DNA of 7,081 bases, taken from contig VBMC01000120.1 of the NCBI GenBank assembly GCA_005879015.1, forward strand, positions 1 through 7,081, read 5' to 3'. A model generated the notes under the pieces. The model was not told where the DNA came from and made no database searches. It saw nothing but the letters and a program-made list of their open reading frames with translations. Made by a program: the position numbers and the translations under genes. Positions 1 to 5,692 of this stretch are shown here, one piece after another; position 1 is the first letter of the stretch, and each line of letters starts with the position of its first letter. This DNA comes from Methanobacteriota archaeon. Its GTDB lineage: Archaea > Thermoplasmatota > Thermoplasmata > RBG-16-68-12.

Positions 1-45
1 ATCGCACTCGGCCTGATCTACGTGAGCGTGTTCCGACCGTATTGA
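1..45 (+). CDS. C-terminal end of a probable membrane protein (partial)
   Basis: The window opens inside a reading frame that encodes IALGLIYVSVFRPY and stops at TGA 43-45. The piece is hydrophobic with a short polar and basic end, as expected for the last transmembrane helix of a membrane protein. It converges on the larB gene, whose stop codon begins only two bases further on, and that tight tail-to-tail packing supports a real gene end. With only 14 residues visible no family can be named, and chance cannot be excluded. Confidence 0.35.
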   Translation: MALGLIYVSVFRPY

Positions 46-47
46 GT

Positions 48-794
48 TCAACGGTTCATCATGCTGGCCAGGTAGCCTGCCCCGAAGCCGTTGTCGATGT
101 TCACGACCGCAACCCCGGGCGCGCAGGAGTTCATCATGCCGAGGAGGGCCGCCATCCCATCGAAGCTCGCCCCGTAACCGACCGACGTCGGCACGGCGAT
201 CACCGGGACCTTCACGAGGCCCGCGACGACGCTGGGCAGGGCGCCTTCCATCCCGGCGACGACGACGATCACCTTGGCCTCCTTCAGGAGGTCCTGGCGG
301 TCGAGGACCCGATGGACTCCCGCAACGCCGACATCGAAGAGGCGGGTCACTCGACAACCCATCAGTTCCGCCGTGACGCCAGCCTCCTCCGCGACGGGAA
401 TATCGGAGGTCCCCGCGGTCACGACGAGGACGGAGCCCCGCGAGGCCTTCGGCGGATCGCCGATCGAGACGATCGCCGCCTTGTCATGGTAGGTGACTCG
501 TTTCCCCGTCAAGGCCTTCTGGAGGCGATCGTGCACATCCGGGGAGGCCCGCGTCGCCAGGACGAGTCCGTGCGATTCGGACATCCGGCGGGCAATCTCG
601 ATGATGCGCTCCGGCGGTTTGCCGAGGCACAGGATCACTTCGGGGAAGCCGCGGCGCAGATCCCGATGCGAATCGAGCTTTGCGAAGCCGAGGTCTTCGT
701 AGGGCAGATCGCGCAGAGCCTCCATCGCCTGACCTACGGTCACCTTTCCCGCTTTCAAGTCGCGAAGGAGCGCCTCGACGCGTTGCCGGTCCAC
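48..794 (-). CDS. larB: LarB, nickel-pincer nucleotide cofactor synthesis (NaAD carboxylase/hydrolase)
   Basis: LarB carboxylates the pyridine ring of nicotinic acid adenine dinucleotide and releases AMP, giving the biscarboxylated mononucleotide that LarE and LarC turn into the nickel-pincer cofactor. The 248 residues match the usual family length. The N-terminal family signature is present (LGFAKLDSHRDLRRGFPEVI, 35-54). It is followed by a PurE-like fold with GTSDIPVAEEA (128-138), DVGVAGVHRV (154-163), GMEGALPSV (181-189), VGYGASFDG (205-213) and NIDNGFGAG (232-240). Cys224 in NSCAPG and Glu183 fall where the catalytic Cys and Glu of characterised LarB lie; this is a positional judgement. 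The start is GTG at 794, four bases after the stop of the upstream HPS-RraA gene, so the two should be co-transcribed. No larC, larE or larA lies in the window, so the client enzyme is unknown. Confidence 0.93.
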   Translation of the reverse strand: MDRQRVEALLRDLKAGKVTVGQAMEALRDLPYEDLGFAKLDSHRDLRRGFPEVILCLGKPPERIIEIARRMSESHGLVLATRASPDVHDRLQKALTGKRVTYHDKAAIVSIGDPPKASRGSVLVVTAGTSDIPVAEEAGVTAELMGCRVTRLFDVGVAGVHRVLDRQDLLKEAKVIVVVAGMEGALPSVVAGLVKVPVIAVPTSVGYGASFDGMAALLGMMNSCAPGVAVVNIDNGFGAGYLASMMNR

Positions 795-798
795 GGCC

Positions 799-2091
799 TC
801 ACCGGATCTGTTCCCACTTCTCGAGCTCCAGGACGGAGCTCAGGGTGCCGCCGCGTTTAATCTCTTCCCGGATCCGGTTCTCGCGCTCCAGGACGTCGAT
901 GGCGCGGTTCGCCATCTCGACCGCCTGTTCCTGCGGCACGACGATGAGTCCGGATTCGTCCCCGACGATCCAGTCGCCCGCGTGGACCTTCTGGCCACCG
1001 CAGTCGATTTCGCTCCCGATTTCCCCGAGGCCTTTCGGTTCCCCGGCGTGTGGCGCCACGTGGCGGCTGAAGCAGGGGAAGTTGAGCTCCAGGATCGTGT
1101 CGAGGTCCCGCACGGCGCCGTCGATCACGACGCCGGCCACGCCCTTCACGAGGCACGAGTGGCTCGCCAGTTCTCCCCAGACGGCGGTCGGTCCGCCGCC
1201 GACGTCGATCACGATCACATCGCCTGGCTTCGCTCGGTCGATCGCCTCGACCGGCTTCGCCCAATCCCCGTCCACCGTCTTCACGGTGATCGCGCGACCC
1301 ACCAGCTTCGCGCCGTGCTTGATGCGCGGGACGAGGCCCGTCATCACGCCTCGTTTCTGCATCGCGTCCGCGAGATTCGGGGTGGACACTTTCCGTAGGG
1401 CGTCTCGAACGTCCGCCTCGGTGTATTTCTTGAACGAACCGCTCGATATCGCCTTGAGCCCTTGCATCGCCTTCTTGATCGTCCGGGTCGCGTCCGCGAC
1501 TTTCTCCGCCTTGATGATCGCTCCGCCGACGATCACGATCGACGCACCCGCGGCGACCGCCTGCGCGACCGTTTCCGAGGTCAGGCCTCCCGCGACCGCG
1601 ACGGGAAGTGAGGTGGCCGATGCGACGGCCTTCAGTTCTTGGAGGGGCGTACGGGCGATCATCTGCTCGTCGATGGACACGTGCATGTTCAGATAGTCGA
1701 CGCCGAGCTTCTCGAGCTCCTTCGCCCGGGCGGGCTTGTCCGGGACCCGCATGAGGTCGACCATGATCTTCGCGCCGTACCGACGCGCCGCCTTGACGGC
1801 TTCGAGGATCGTCGCATCGTCCGTGACGCCCATCACGGTGATCACGTCGGCCCCAGCCTTCGCCGCGATTTCCGTCTCGAAGGCGCCGGTATCCATCGTC
1901 TTCAGGTCGGCGACGATCGTCTTCCCAGGGAAGGATTTCTTCAACTCACGCACGACCTCCATCCCCTCGGACTTGATCAGCGGCGTCCCGGCCTCGAGCC
2001 AGTCCGCCCCTCCCTCGACGGCCTCCTTCGCCGCGAGGAGGGCCCGCTTCCGATGCATGTGGTCCAGGGCGACCTGCAGGACGGGCTCCAT
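799..2091 (-). CDS. Bifunctional 3-hexulose-6-phosphate synthase / RraA-like domain fusion
   Basis: Residues 1-210 form an orotidine-decarboxylase-type TIM barrel of the hexulose-6-phosphate synthase family. It joins formaldehyde to ribulose 5-phosphate, or in many archaea runs in reverse to supply ribulose 5-phosphate. The diagnostic DxKxxD motif is DLKTMD (62-67), and other core strands include IMVDLM (109-114), LNMHVSIDEQ (134-143) and VAGGLTS (166-172). Residues 225-430 form an RraA-like domain of the kind seen in 4-hydroxy-4-methyl-2-oxoglutarate aldolases and the RNase E regulator RraA. GVAGVVIDGAVRD (317-329) keeps the Arg-Asp pair used by the metal-dependent aldolases, so the domain may be catalytic. 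This fusion is known from archaea. The ATG at 2091 lies about 28 nt from a TATA box, which suggests a leaderless mRNA. LarB follows directly. A partner 6-phospho-3-hexuloisomerase is not visible. Confidence 0.92.
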   Translation of the reverse strand: MEPVLQVALDHMHRKRALLAAKEAVEGGADWLEAGTPLIKSEGMEVVRELKKSFPGKTIVADLKTMDTGAFETEIAAKAGADVITVMGVTDDATILEAVKAARRYGAKIMVDLMRVPDKPARAKELEKLGVDYLNMHVSIDEQMIARTPLQELKAVASATSLPVAVAGGLTSETVAQAVAAGASIVIVGGAIIKAEKVADATRTIKKAMQGLKAISSGSFKKYTEADVRDALRKVSTPNLADAMQKRGVMTGLVPRIKHGAKLVGRAITVKTVDGDWAKPVEAIDRAKPGDVIVIDVGGGPTAVWGELASHSCLVKGVAGVVIDGAVRDLDTILELNFPCFSRHVAPHAGEPKGLGEIGSEIDCGGQKVHAGDWIVGDESGLIVVPQEQAVEMANRAIDVLERENRIREEIKRGGTLSSVLELEKWEQIR

Positions 2092-2115
2092 GGACCGTGC
2101 CTACCTCGTGCGCAT

Positions 2116-2130
2116 GATAAATACGTGACG
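2116..2130 (-). promoter_or_regulatory. TATA promoter of the HPS-RraA/larB operon
   Basis: Read on the minus strand this is CGTCACGTATTTATC. TATTTATC is a good archaeal TATA box, centred about 28 nt before the ATG at 2091, so transcription should begin at or just before the start codon. The CGTCACG part sits where the TFB recognition element would lie and recurs in other promoters of this window. No ribosome-binding site precedes the ATG. Confidence 0.55.
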
Positions 2131-2165
2131 ACCCGCGCGCACGTCGCCGCCCGTGTTTCCAAAGA

Positions 2166-2175
2166 GGGATATGAG
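2166..2175 (+). promoter_or_regulatory. Weak TATA-like promoter of the oxidoreductase gene
   Basis: The stretch GGGATATGAG is the only A/T-rich segment at the expected distance, about 26 nt before the ATG at 2197. It is a poor TATA match. The call rests mainly on spacing and on the absence of a clear ribosome-binding site, as in the neighbouring leaderless genes. The 105-nt gap from 2092 to 2196 is divergent, with the HPS-RraA promoter firing the other way. Confidence 0.3.
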
Positions 2176-2196
2176 ACCGCCGCCTAGGCGGGCGCC

Positions 2197-2844
2197 ATGA
2201 AGGTCGGTATCCTAGGTAGCGGCGAAGTCGGGCAGGCACTCGGACGCGGCTTCGCCAGCCGCGGTCATGACGTGAAAATCGCCTCGCGGAATCCGAAGAG
2301 CGAGGCGCTGGTGACGTGGCAAAAGCAGACGAAGGGGAAGGCCTCGACGGGGACGTTCGAGGAAACGGCGAAGCATGGGGAGATCCTCGTCCTCGCGTCC
2401 CTCGGCAGGGCGGTGGAGGAGGTCCTTCGGCTGGCGGGCCCGCCGAACATGGCGGGCAAGGTCATCATCGACACGACGAACGCCTTGGACGGCTCCCAAG
2501 GATCGAACCTGGGCCTCTTCATCGGCCCGAACGATTCCCTCGGCGAACGCGTCCAACGGCGAGTCCCGGAGGCCAAGGTCGTGAAGTGCTTCAATACGGT
2601 CCCGAACACGCAGATGGTCGACCCGAAGTTCGCAGGAGGCAATCCCGAGATGCTCATCTGCGGGGACGACGAGGCCGCGAAGAAGAAGGTCGTCGGCATC
2701 CTGAAGGAGTTCGGATGGCCCGGCGCCATCGACGTCGGAGGGATCGAGGGCGCACGATGGCTCGAGGCGACGGTTCCCCTCTGGGTCCTCGTCGGCCAGC
2801 GGCTCGGCCGCTGGGACCACGCGTTCCGGGTCGTCCACGGTTGA
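2197..2844 (+). CDS. NADP-binding oxidoreductase, F420:NADP oxidoreductase (Fno)-like
   Basis: The 215-residue protein starts with a Rossmann fold. MKVGILGSGEVGQALGRGF carries the GxGxxG dinucleotide motif (7-12), and ASRNP (29-33) follows the second strand. Ser30 and Arg31 are placed to bind the 2'-phosphate of NADP. Further family features are VIIDTTNAL (89-97), VVKCFNTVPN (129-138) and a C-terminal helical part near WLEATVPLWVLVGQRLG. This resembles NADPH:F420 oxidoreductases, which move hydride between F420H2 and NADP, and its length is normal for them. The family also includes relatives with other or unknown hydride partners, so use of F420 is inferred. The gene stands alone: it is divergent from the HPS-RraA operon and separated by 120 nt and a possible terminator from the KaiC pair. 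Confidence 0.82.
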   Translation: MKVGILGSGEVGQALGRGFASRGHDVKIASRNPKSEALVTWQKQTKGKASTGTFEETAKHGEILVLASLGRAVEEVLRLAGPPNMAGKVIIDTTNALDGSQGSNLGLFIGPNDSLGERVQRRVPEAKVVKCFNTVPNTQMVDPKFAGGNPEMLICGDDEAAKKKVVGILKEFGWPGAIDVGGIEGARWLEATVPLWVLVGQRLGRWDHAFRVVHG

Positions 2845-2866
2845 GAGGGCCCGCGGGCCGAGACAC

Positions 2867-2902
2867 GCCGGCGGAGCTCGCCTCCCGGCCGGCCTCTGTT
2901 TT
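2867..2902 (+). terminator. Possible terminator after the oxidoreductase gene
   Basis: GCCGGC at 2867-2872 can pair with GCCGGC at 2888-2893, with partial pairing inside, and is followed by the short T-rich run TCTGTTTT. The hairpin is imperfect and the T run short. Archaeal termination depends mostly on T tracts, so this is a modest candidate. Confidence 0.33.
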
Positions 2903-2928
2903 CCGATCTGATATTCAGCGCGTTCATC

Positions 2929-2936
2929 TCATATAG
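2929..2936 (+). promoter_or_regulatory. TATA promoter of the KaiC-like gene pair
   Basis: TCATATAG is a fair TATA box centred about 32 nt before the ATG at 2965. That places the transcription start near 2959 and leaves a leader of only a few bases. The hexamer AGCGCG occurs on both sides (2917-2922 and 2935-2940). That may be chance in GC-rich DNA or may mark a binding site. Confidence 0.5.
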
Positions 2937-2964
2937 CGCGCACCGGGTTGGCACGCACATATCG

Positions 2965-3732
2965 ATGCCCACGAAGGAGCATGCGGACGGCGAGCGGGAG
3001 CGATGCGTCACCGGGATCGACGCGATCGACCACATCCTGAACGGAGGCATCCCTCGAGGGAACACGGTCCTCATCTCCGGGTCCGTCGGGACCGGCAAGA
3101 CCTCGATCTGCATCGAATTCCTGATTCGGGGCGCCATCAACGGGGAGAACAGCCTCTACCTGAGCGTCACGGAACCGACGGACAAGCTCCTCCAGAATGT
3201 GATCCCGTTCGACTTCTTCGACGACCGCCTGGCACGGCAGGGGAAGTTGCAGTTCCTGGACCTGCCGAAGATGTACGAGAAACTAGGCATCGACAGGGAG
3301 GACCTGGACCTCGACCAGACGCGGCTCCTTGCGGACACGATCGCGGGCCTCGTGGAGGAGCAGAAGATCAAACGCCTCGTCCTCGACTCCGTGACCTCCG
3401 TCTGCTATCGGATTCGAGAACAAGAGAGGATCCGGGACTTCCTGCTCCGCCTGGGGACCGTGTTGAGCGCGAAAGGGTGCACGACCTTGCTCGTGTCCGA
3501 GATCCGTTCGTCCGAGGAAGGGTATTCCCAATGGGGGGTCGAAGAGGCCCTCGCGGACGGCGTGATCGTGACGGGCAATTTGGAACGCCGCGGCGACCTC
3601 CTCCGCACCTTGCAGATCGTGAAGATGCGCGGCACGACGCACAGCCGCGCGAAGTACGTCCTCGACCTGACGACGTCCGGCGTGCTGCTGGTGCCCCTGC
3701 TGAAGGGCGGGAGTGTGACCGGCGGTGGGTGA
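2965..3732 (+). CDS. KaiC-like RecA-superfamily ATPase (single domain)
   Basis: This 255-residue protein has one KaiC/GvpD-type RecA domain. TGIDAIDHILNGGIPRGN (16-33) is the usual KaiC entry motif. Walker A is GSVGTGKT (39-46), and the Walker B strand RLVLD ends at Asp141. The C-terminal KMRGTTHSRAKY segment is typical of the family. KaiC proteins usually have two adjacent catalytic glutamates after the second strand; here the position reads TEP (69-71), so only Glu70 is kept. A glycine-rich tail ends the protein. In archaea such proteins act as regulatory ATPases and oligomerise, and relatives include the archaellum protein ArlH; the specific target here is unknown. No sensory or DNA-binding domain is fused. 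The next gene overlaps its end by 8 nt, so the two products are probably made and used together. Confidence 0.88.
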   Translation: MPTKEHADGERERCVTGIDAIDHILNGGIPRGNTVLISGSVGTGKTSICIEFLIRGAINGENSLYLSVTEPTDKLLQNVIPFDFFDDRLARQGKLQFLDLPKMYEKLGIDREDLDLDQTRLLADTIAGLVEEQKIKRLVLDSVTSVCYRIREQERIRDFLLRLGTVLSAKGCTTLLVSEIRSSEEGYSQWGVEEALADGVIVTGNLERRGDLLRTLQIVKMRGTTHSRAKYVLDLTTSGVLLVPLLKGGSVTGGG

Positions 3733-4300
3733 GATCAGCGTGACGGCCGAGGTCTCGGAGAAACTCCGCGCCCTGCCCGAGTCGTCCGCGATCGCCATGC
3801 GCCTGAAGTCGGAACAGTACTTCGACGCCATCCAGGGGATGATCGACCGATTCGCGATGAAGAAGGACCTCGAGGTCGTCTACGTGACCTCGACGATCCC
3901 GAGCCAGAGCATCATCAACGCCCTGGAGGTCCTGGAAATCCCGATGGACCACATCTGGTTCGTCGACTGCATCAGCCAGATCATGATGTCGCAGGAGAAG
4001 CGGCATCCGCACGCGATCATCGTCGAGAGCCCGACGATGTTGGAGAACATTATGCTGAAGGTCGAGTTCCTCCTCCGCCGCGTCCCGGAACGGAACGCCC
4101 TCGTGGTCCTCGATTCGATCAACAGCCTCGCGATCCACAACAACACGAAGATCCTGAGCGAATTCCTCCACATCCTGGTGAACAACCTTCGCTCGAGGGG
4201 GGCCTACACGGTGATCTTCTCGATGCAAGAGTACGAGACGGAGGAGATCCGGAACATGCTCGTCCTCGTCTCCGACGAGACGATCGAGCTCGGGGGATGA
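3725..4300 (+). CDS. RecA/KaiC-fold protein lacking Walker A (putative pseudo-ATPase)
   Basis: The 191-residue product looks like a KaiC/ArlH-type fold without the nucleotide-binding loop. LEVVYVTSTIPSQSI (49-63) corresponds to the second core strand of KaiC, and NALVVLDSINSL (124-135) resembles a Walker B strand ending at Asp130. IFSMQEYETEEI and VLVSDETIEL match the late strands of the family. No GxxxxGK(T/S) occurs anywhere, and the residues before the first recognised strand form a short, mostly helical segment instead. The likely start is GTG 3725, which overlaps the upstream KaiC gene by 8 nt; GTG 3740 is an alternative. The overlap indicates translational coupling, so a hetero-oligomer with the active ATPase is a fair inference. 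Similar P-loop-less archaeal proteins exist under uncharacterised domain names. The function is unknown. Confidence 0.75.
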   Translation: MGEISVTAEVSEKLRALPESSAIAMRLKSEQYFDAIQGMIDRFAMKKDLEVVYVTSTIPSQSIINALEVLEIPMDHIWFVDCISQIMMSQEKRHPHAIIVESPTMLENIMLKVEFLLRRVPERNALVVLDSINSLAIHNNTKILSEFLHILVNNLRSRGAYTVIFSMQEYETEEIRNMLVLVSDETIELGG

Positions 4301-4337
4301 ACCGACGGACCTTTGTATGGGAAAGTCCCTTCGTGCG

Positions 4338-4361
4338 AGGCCTATCATCGATCGGCCTTTC
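4338..4361 (+). terminator. Weak terminator candidate after the KaiC pair
   Basis: AGGCC (4338-4342) can pair with GGCCT (4354-4358) across an 11-nt loop, followed by TTCCC. The stem is short and the T run minimal. The KaiC transcript might instead read on into the pilin gene. Confidence 0.2.
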
Positions 4362-4416
4362 CCGAACGTCGACGTGGTTCCTTTATGAAGTCGTTCTCAG
4401 AGTTGAACATTAACCA

Positions 4417-4430
4417 CGACACGTTTAAGA
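4417..4430 (+). promoter_or_regulatory. TATA promoter of the pilin gene
   Basis: CGACACGTTTAAGA combines a TATA-like TTTAAGA (centre about 4427) with an upstream CGACACGT that is identical to the one before the methyltransferase TATA box. The predicted transcription start is near 4453. An imperfect dyad, GTTgAacaTtAAC (4402-4414), lies just upstream and could be an operator. Confidence 0.5.
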
Positions 4431-4485
4431 GCGAAAGACCCCCCGTCCAGACATGGCGGCGAAAGCTGCCAGGAAGGACTATACC

Positions 4486-4986
4486 ATGAAGAGCGTCATC
4501 CGCAAGGATGAAGCTGCGGTGTCTCCCGTGATCGCGACCATCCTGATGGTCGCCATTACGGTGGTACTGGCCGCGGTGTTGTACGTCATGGTGTCGGGTC
4601 TGATCACGCCCGTGGGCGGGAACAAACCCCTCGTGACGTTCGCAGCCGTAACCCAGGCCAGCGGAAACGCGACGATTACCGTCGCCGGAGCGTCCCAGTC
4701 CGTGTCCCCGTCGAACTACAAGGTGAACCTGCAGGTCGGTAGCAACACCGGCAGTGCGGTCGCCATGCCGACGACGGGTGGACTGTTCGCGACGATGACC
4801 ATCAACGCTGTGGTCTATCGGATCTACTGGACCGACATCGGCGGCGAGAAGACCGTGAACCAAGGTGACAGCTTCCGCGTGACGGGCAACAACCTCCCGT
4901 TGACGCCGGCAGCCACCTCGTACACGTTCTACTTGCTCTGGAGCGATGGCGGCTCGATCCAGTCCACGACGTGGTCGACGCCATAA
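4486..4986 (+). CDS. Archaeal type IV pilin-like protein
   Basis: The N terminus is a class III (prepilin) signal. A short charged leader with KDEAA is followed by VSPVIATILMVAITVVLAAV, the classic archaeal pilin/archaellin-like hydrophobic segment, which is cut by a prepilin peptidase just before it and forms the filament core. The remaining 125 or so residues are rich in Ser, Thr, Asn and Gly and look beta-stranded, as for an exposed pilin head. YRIYWTDIGGEKTVNQGDSF and a WSTP end are recognisable pieces of it. The start chosen is ATG 4486, because AGGAAGG lies 8 nt before it and the leader then has the usual length. ATG 4453 is in frame, adds 11 residues and sits exactly where a leaderless start is predicted, so it remains possible. 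No assembly ATPase, membrane platform or peptidase is nearby; the filament machinery must be elsewhere. Confidence 0.88.
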   Translation: MKSVIRKDEAAVSPVIATILMVAITVVLAAVLYVMVSGLITPVGGNKPLVTFAAVTQASGNATITVAGASQSVSPSNYKVNLQVGSNTGSAVAMPTTGGLFATMTINAVVYRIYWTDIGGEKTVNQGDSFRVTGNNLPLTPAATSYTFYLLWSDGGSIQSTTWSTP

Positions 4987-4996
4987 ACACCCTGAT

Positions 4997-5046
4997 GAGG
5001 GCCCACCGGCCCTCCCCAACCTCTTTTCCCGTTTCTTCGTTTTCCC
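4997..5046 (+). terminator. Hairpin plus T-rich terminator of the pilin gene
   Basis: A perfect 7-bp stem, GAGGGCC (4997-5003) with GGCCCTC (5008-5014), encloses a CACC loop. It starts 10 nt after the pilin stop codon. Several T tracts follow (CTCTTTTCCC, GTTTCTTCGTTTTCCC to about 5046). Multiple T runs are the main archaeal termination signal, so transcription of the pilin gene probably ends here. Confidence 0.6.
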
Positions 5047-5171
5047 TGGATTGCTTGAGCTCGCTTTCTCAGCCCTAATTGCCGAATCCTTTCACGAGCG
5101 TACAATAACCCGTTAATACTCTGGCTCCTTCGAACGGTCGGGAGGAGGAAGGCGCCCTCCATGCGAATGAC

Positions 5172-5215
5172 GCGCCGGCGTTGTCGACCCTCTCCCTCCA
5201 ACACGACGCCGGCGC
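5172..5215 (+). ncRNA. Strong hairpin, possible structured small RNA or terminator
   Basis: GCGCCGGCGTTGT (5172-5184) pairs with ACGACGCCGGCGC (5203-5215) over 13 positions with one G-U pair, closing an 18-nt pyrimidine-rich loop. TTTT follows at 5216-5219. A TATA-like GTTAATACT at 5112-5120 would start a transcript near 5142, giving an RNA of roughly 80 nt that ends at this hairpin. No known RNA family is recognised. It could also be a terminator, or only GC-rich chance structure. Confidence 0.35.
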
Positions 5216-5301
5216 TTTTCCGTACCTGGGAATTCCTCTAATGAGTACATTCGCCACGACCGCCCTCGTGGTTCGATGAGTTTGCCTTGCTGAGACAATA
5301 G

Positions 5302-5394
5302 CCGGAGCGGAAGCTTCGCAATCCGACCTGGCTTGGCGTTGCCGCGGCGCTGATCATCCTCGCCGCCGTCGTCTACCAGTGGCTGGGACCCTGA
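5302..5394 (+). pseudogene. Orphan transmembrane-coding frame, possible gene remnant
   Basis: After TAG 5299-5301 the frame encodes PERKLRNP, then TWLGVAAALIILAAVVYQWL (310-nt region's end), then a TGA at 5392-5394. That is a basic flank followed by one clean transmembrane helix and a natural-looking end, converging on the next gene 15 nt away. No ATG, GTG or TTG lies in the frame after the TAG. Before the TAG the frame continues for 18 codons (including WFDEFALLRQ), opened by a TGA, with TTG 5287 as the only start-like codon. It may be the tail of a broken small membrane protein; chance is also possible. Confidence 0.28.
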
Positions 5395-5409
5395 TTCGCG
5401 GAGGCGTCG

Positions 5410-5664
5410 TCACCAAGTCCACTTGAACTCTTCAATCGGGAGGGCCAGCGACGTCGTGGCATCCGTCACGCGGCTGAACTGGACCATGAAGTCCGCCGCG
5501 GTCGAGGCGTCCGGGGCCTCGAAGATCACGACCGCATCCGGTTTGCCGAGGAGCCCGAGAAACTCGTGGACCATCACGTTGTTCGGGAGCTTGGGGTGCT
5601 TGAACAGTCGGGTCGCCTCCTCCCACTGGCCGGGGAGGACCCTCAGTTGCATCACGAAGAGCAT
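5410..5664 (-). CDS. Small GYD/DUF3303-like alpha-beta barrel protein
   Basis: The 84-residue protein has the beta-alpha-beta pattern of small ferredoxin-like dimeric domains. MLFVMQLRVLPGQWEEATRLF forms strand 1 and helix 1. FLGLLGKPDAVVIFEAPDAS (35-54) resembles the GYD family core, in which Gly-Tyr-Asp is followed by a strand and EAPD; here the triplet reads GKPD. A second helix and LALPIEEF complete the fold. Families of this kind are mostly uncharacterised, and some relatives bind small ligands or metals. ATG 5664 is preceded by a TATA box about 34 nt away, so the leader is only about 8 nt. The gene lies 51 nt downstream of the RDD gene on the same strand but has its own promoter. The exact family and function are uncertain. 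Confidence 0.75.
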   Translation of the reverse strand: MLFVMQLRVLPGQWEEATRLFKHPKLPNNVMVHEFLGLLGKPDAVVIFEAPDASTAADFMVQFSRVTDATTSLALPIEEFKWTW

Positions 5665-5692
5665 GGAGTCACTGGAGGCGCATCACGAGCCC

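Larger units (their letters stand above)
5047..5409. other. Stretch without a convincing gene
   Basis: No reading frame here looks like a protein gene on either strand; the longer minus-strand frames are Arg/Gly/Pro-rich and match no family pattern I recognise. The stretch holds a TATA-like GTTAATACT (5112-5120), a strong hairpin (5172-5215), a chain of very short frames (26, 12 and 5 residues from ATG 5161, 5241 and 5276), and a transmembrane-coding frame lacking a start (5302-5394). It may be a degraded gene, a small RNA locus, or both. Confidence 0.6.

Noticed and set aside
42..860. Long plus-strand open frame opposite larB
   Set aside because: It is the antisense shadow of larB: rich in His, Arg and Asp, with no family motifs, while the minus-strand product is an unambiguous LarB.
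680..2187. Several plus-strand open frames opposite the HPS-RraA gene
   Set aside because: They have low-complexity Ser/Arg/Ala composition typical of antisense frames in GC-rich genes; the minus strand encodes a full recognised protein.
2848..2859. Perfect 12-bp palindrome GGCCCGCGGGCC just after the oxidoreductase stop codon
   Set aside because: All-GC palindromes are frequent by chance in such DNA, it has no loop to form a hairpin, and it is not in a promoter.
2265..3140. Minus-strand open frame of 291 codons across the oxidoreductase gene and the intergenic gap
   Set aside because: It is antisense to a clear Rossmann protein and to the KaiC start, with no recognisable motif.
3283..4348. 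Minus-strand open frames opposite the KaiC pair
   Set aside because: They are antisense shadows with His/Arg/Asp repeats; the plus strand carries conserved ATPase motifs.
5161..5292. Chain of tiny plus-strand frames (26, 12 and 5 residues) with overlapping TAATG and ATGA junctions
   Set aside because: The overlaps resemble translational coupling, but the peptides show no pattern and the first contains the hairpin; chance is the simplest explanation.
5268..5300. GGTTCGA resembling a tRNA T-loop and nearby ATGA/CTGA resembling C/D boxes
   Set aside because: No acceptor, anticodon or D arms can be paired for a tRNA, and the C/D-like boxes are incomplete and badly spaced.
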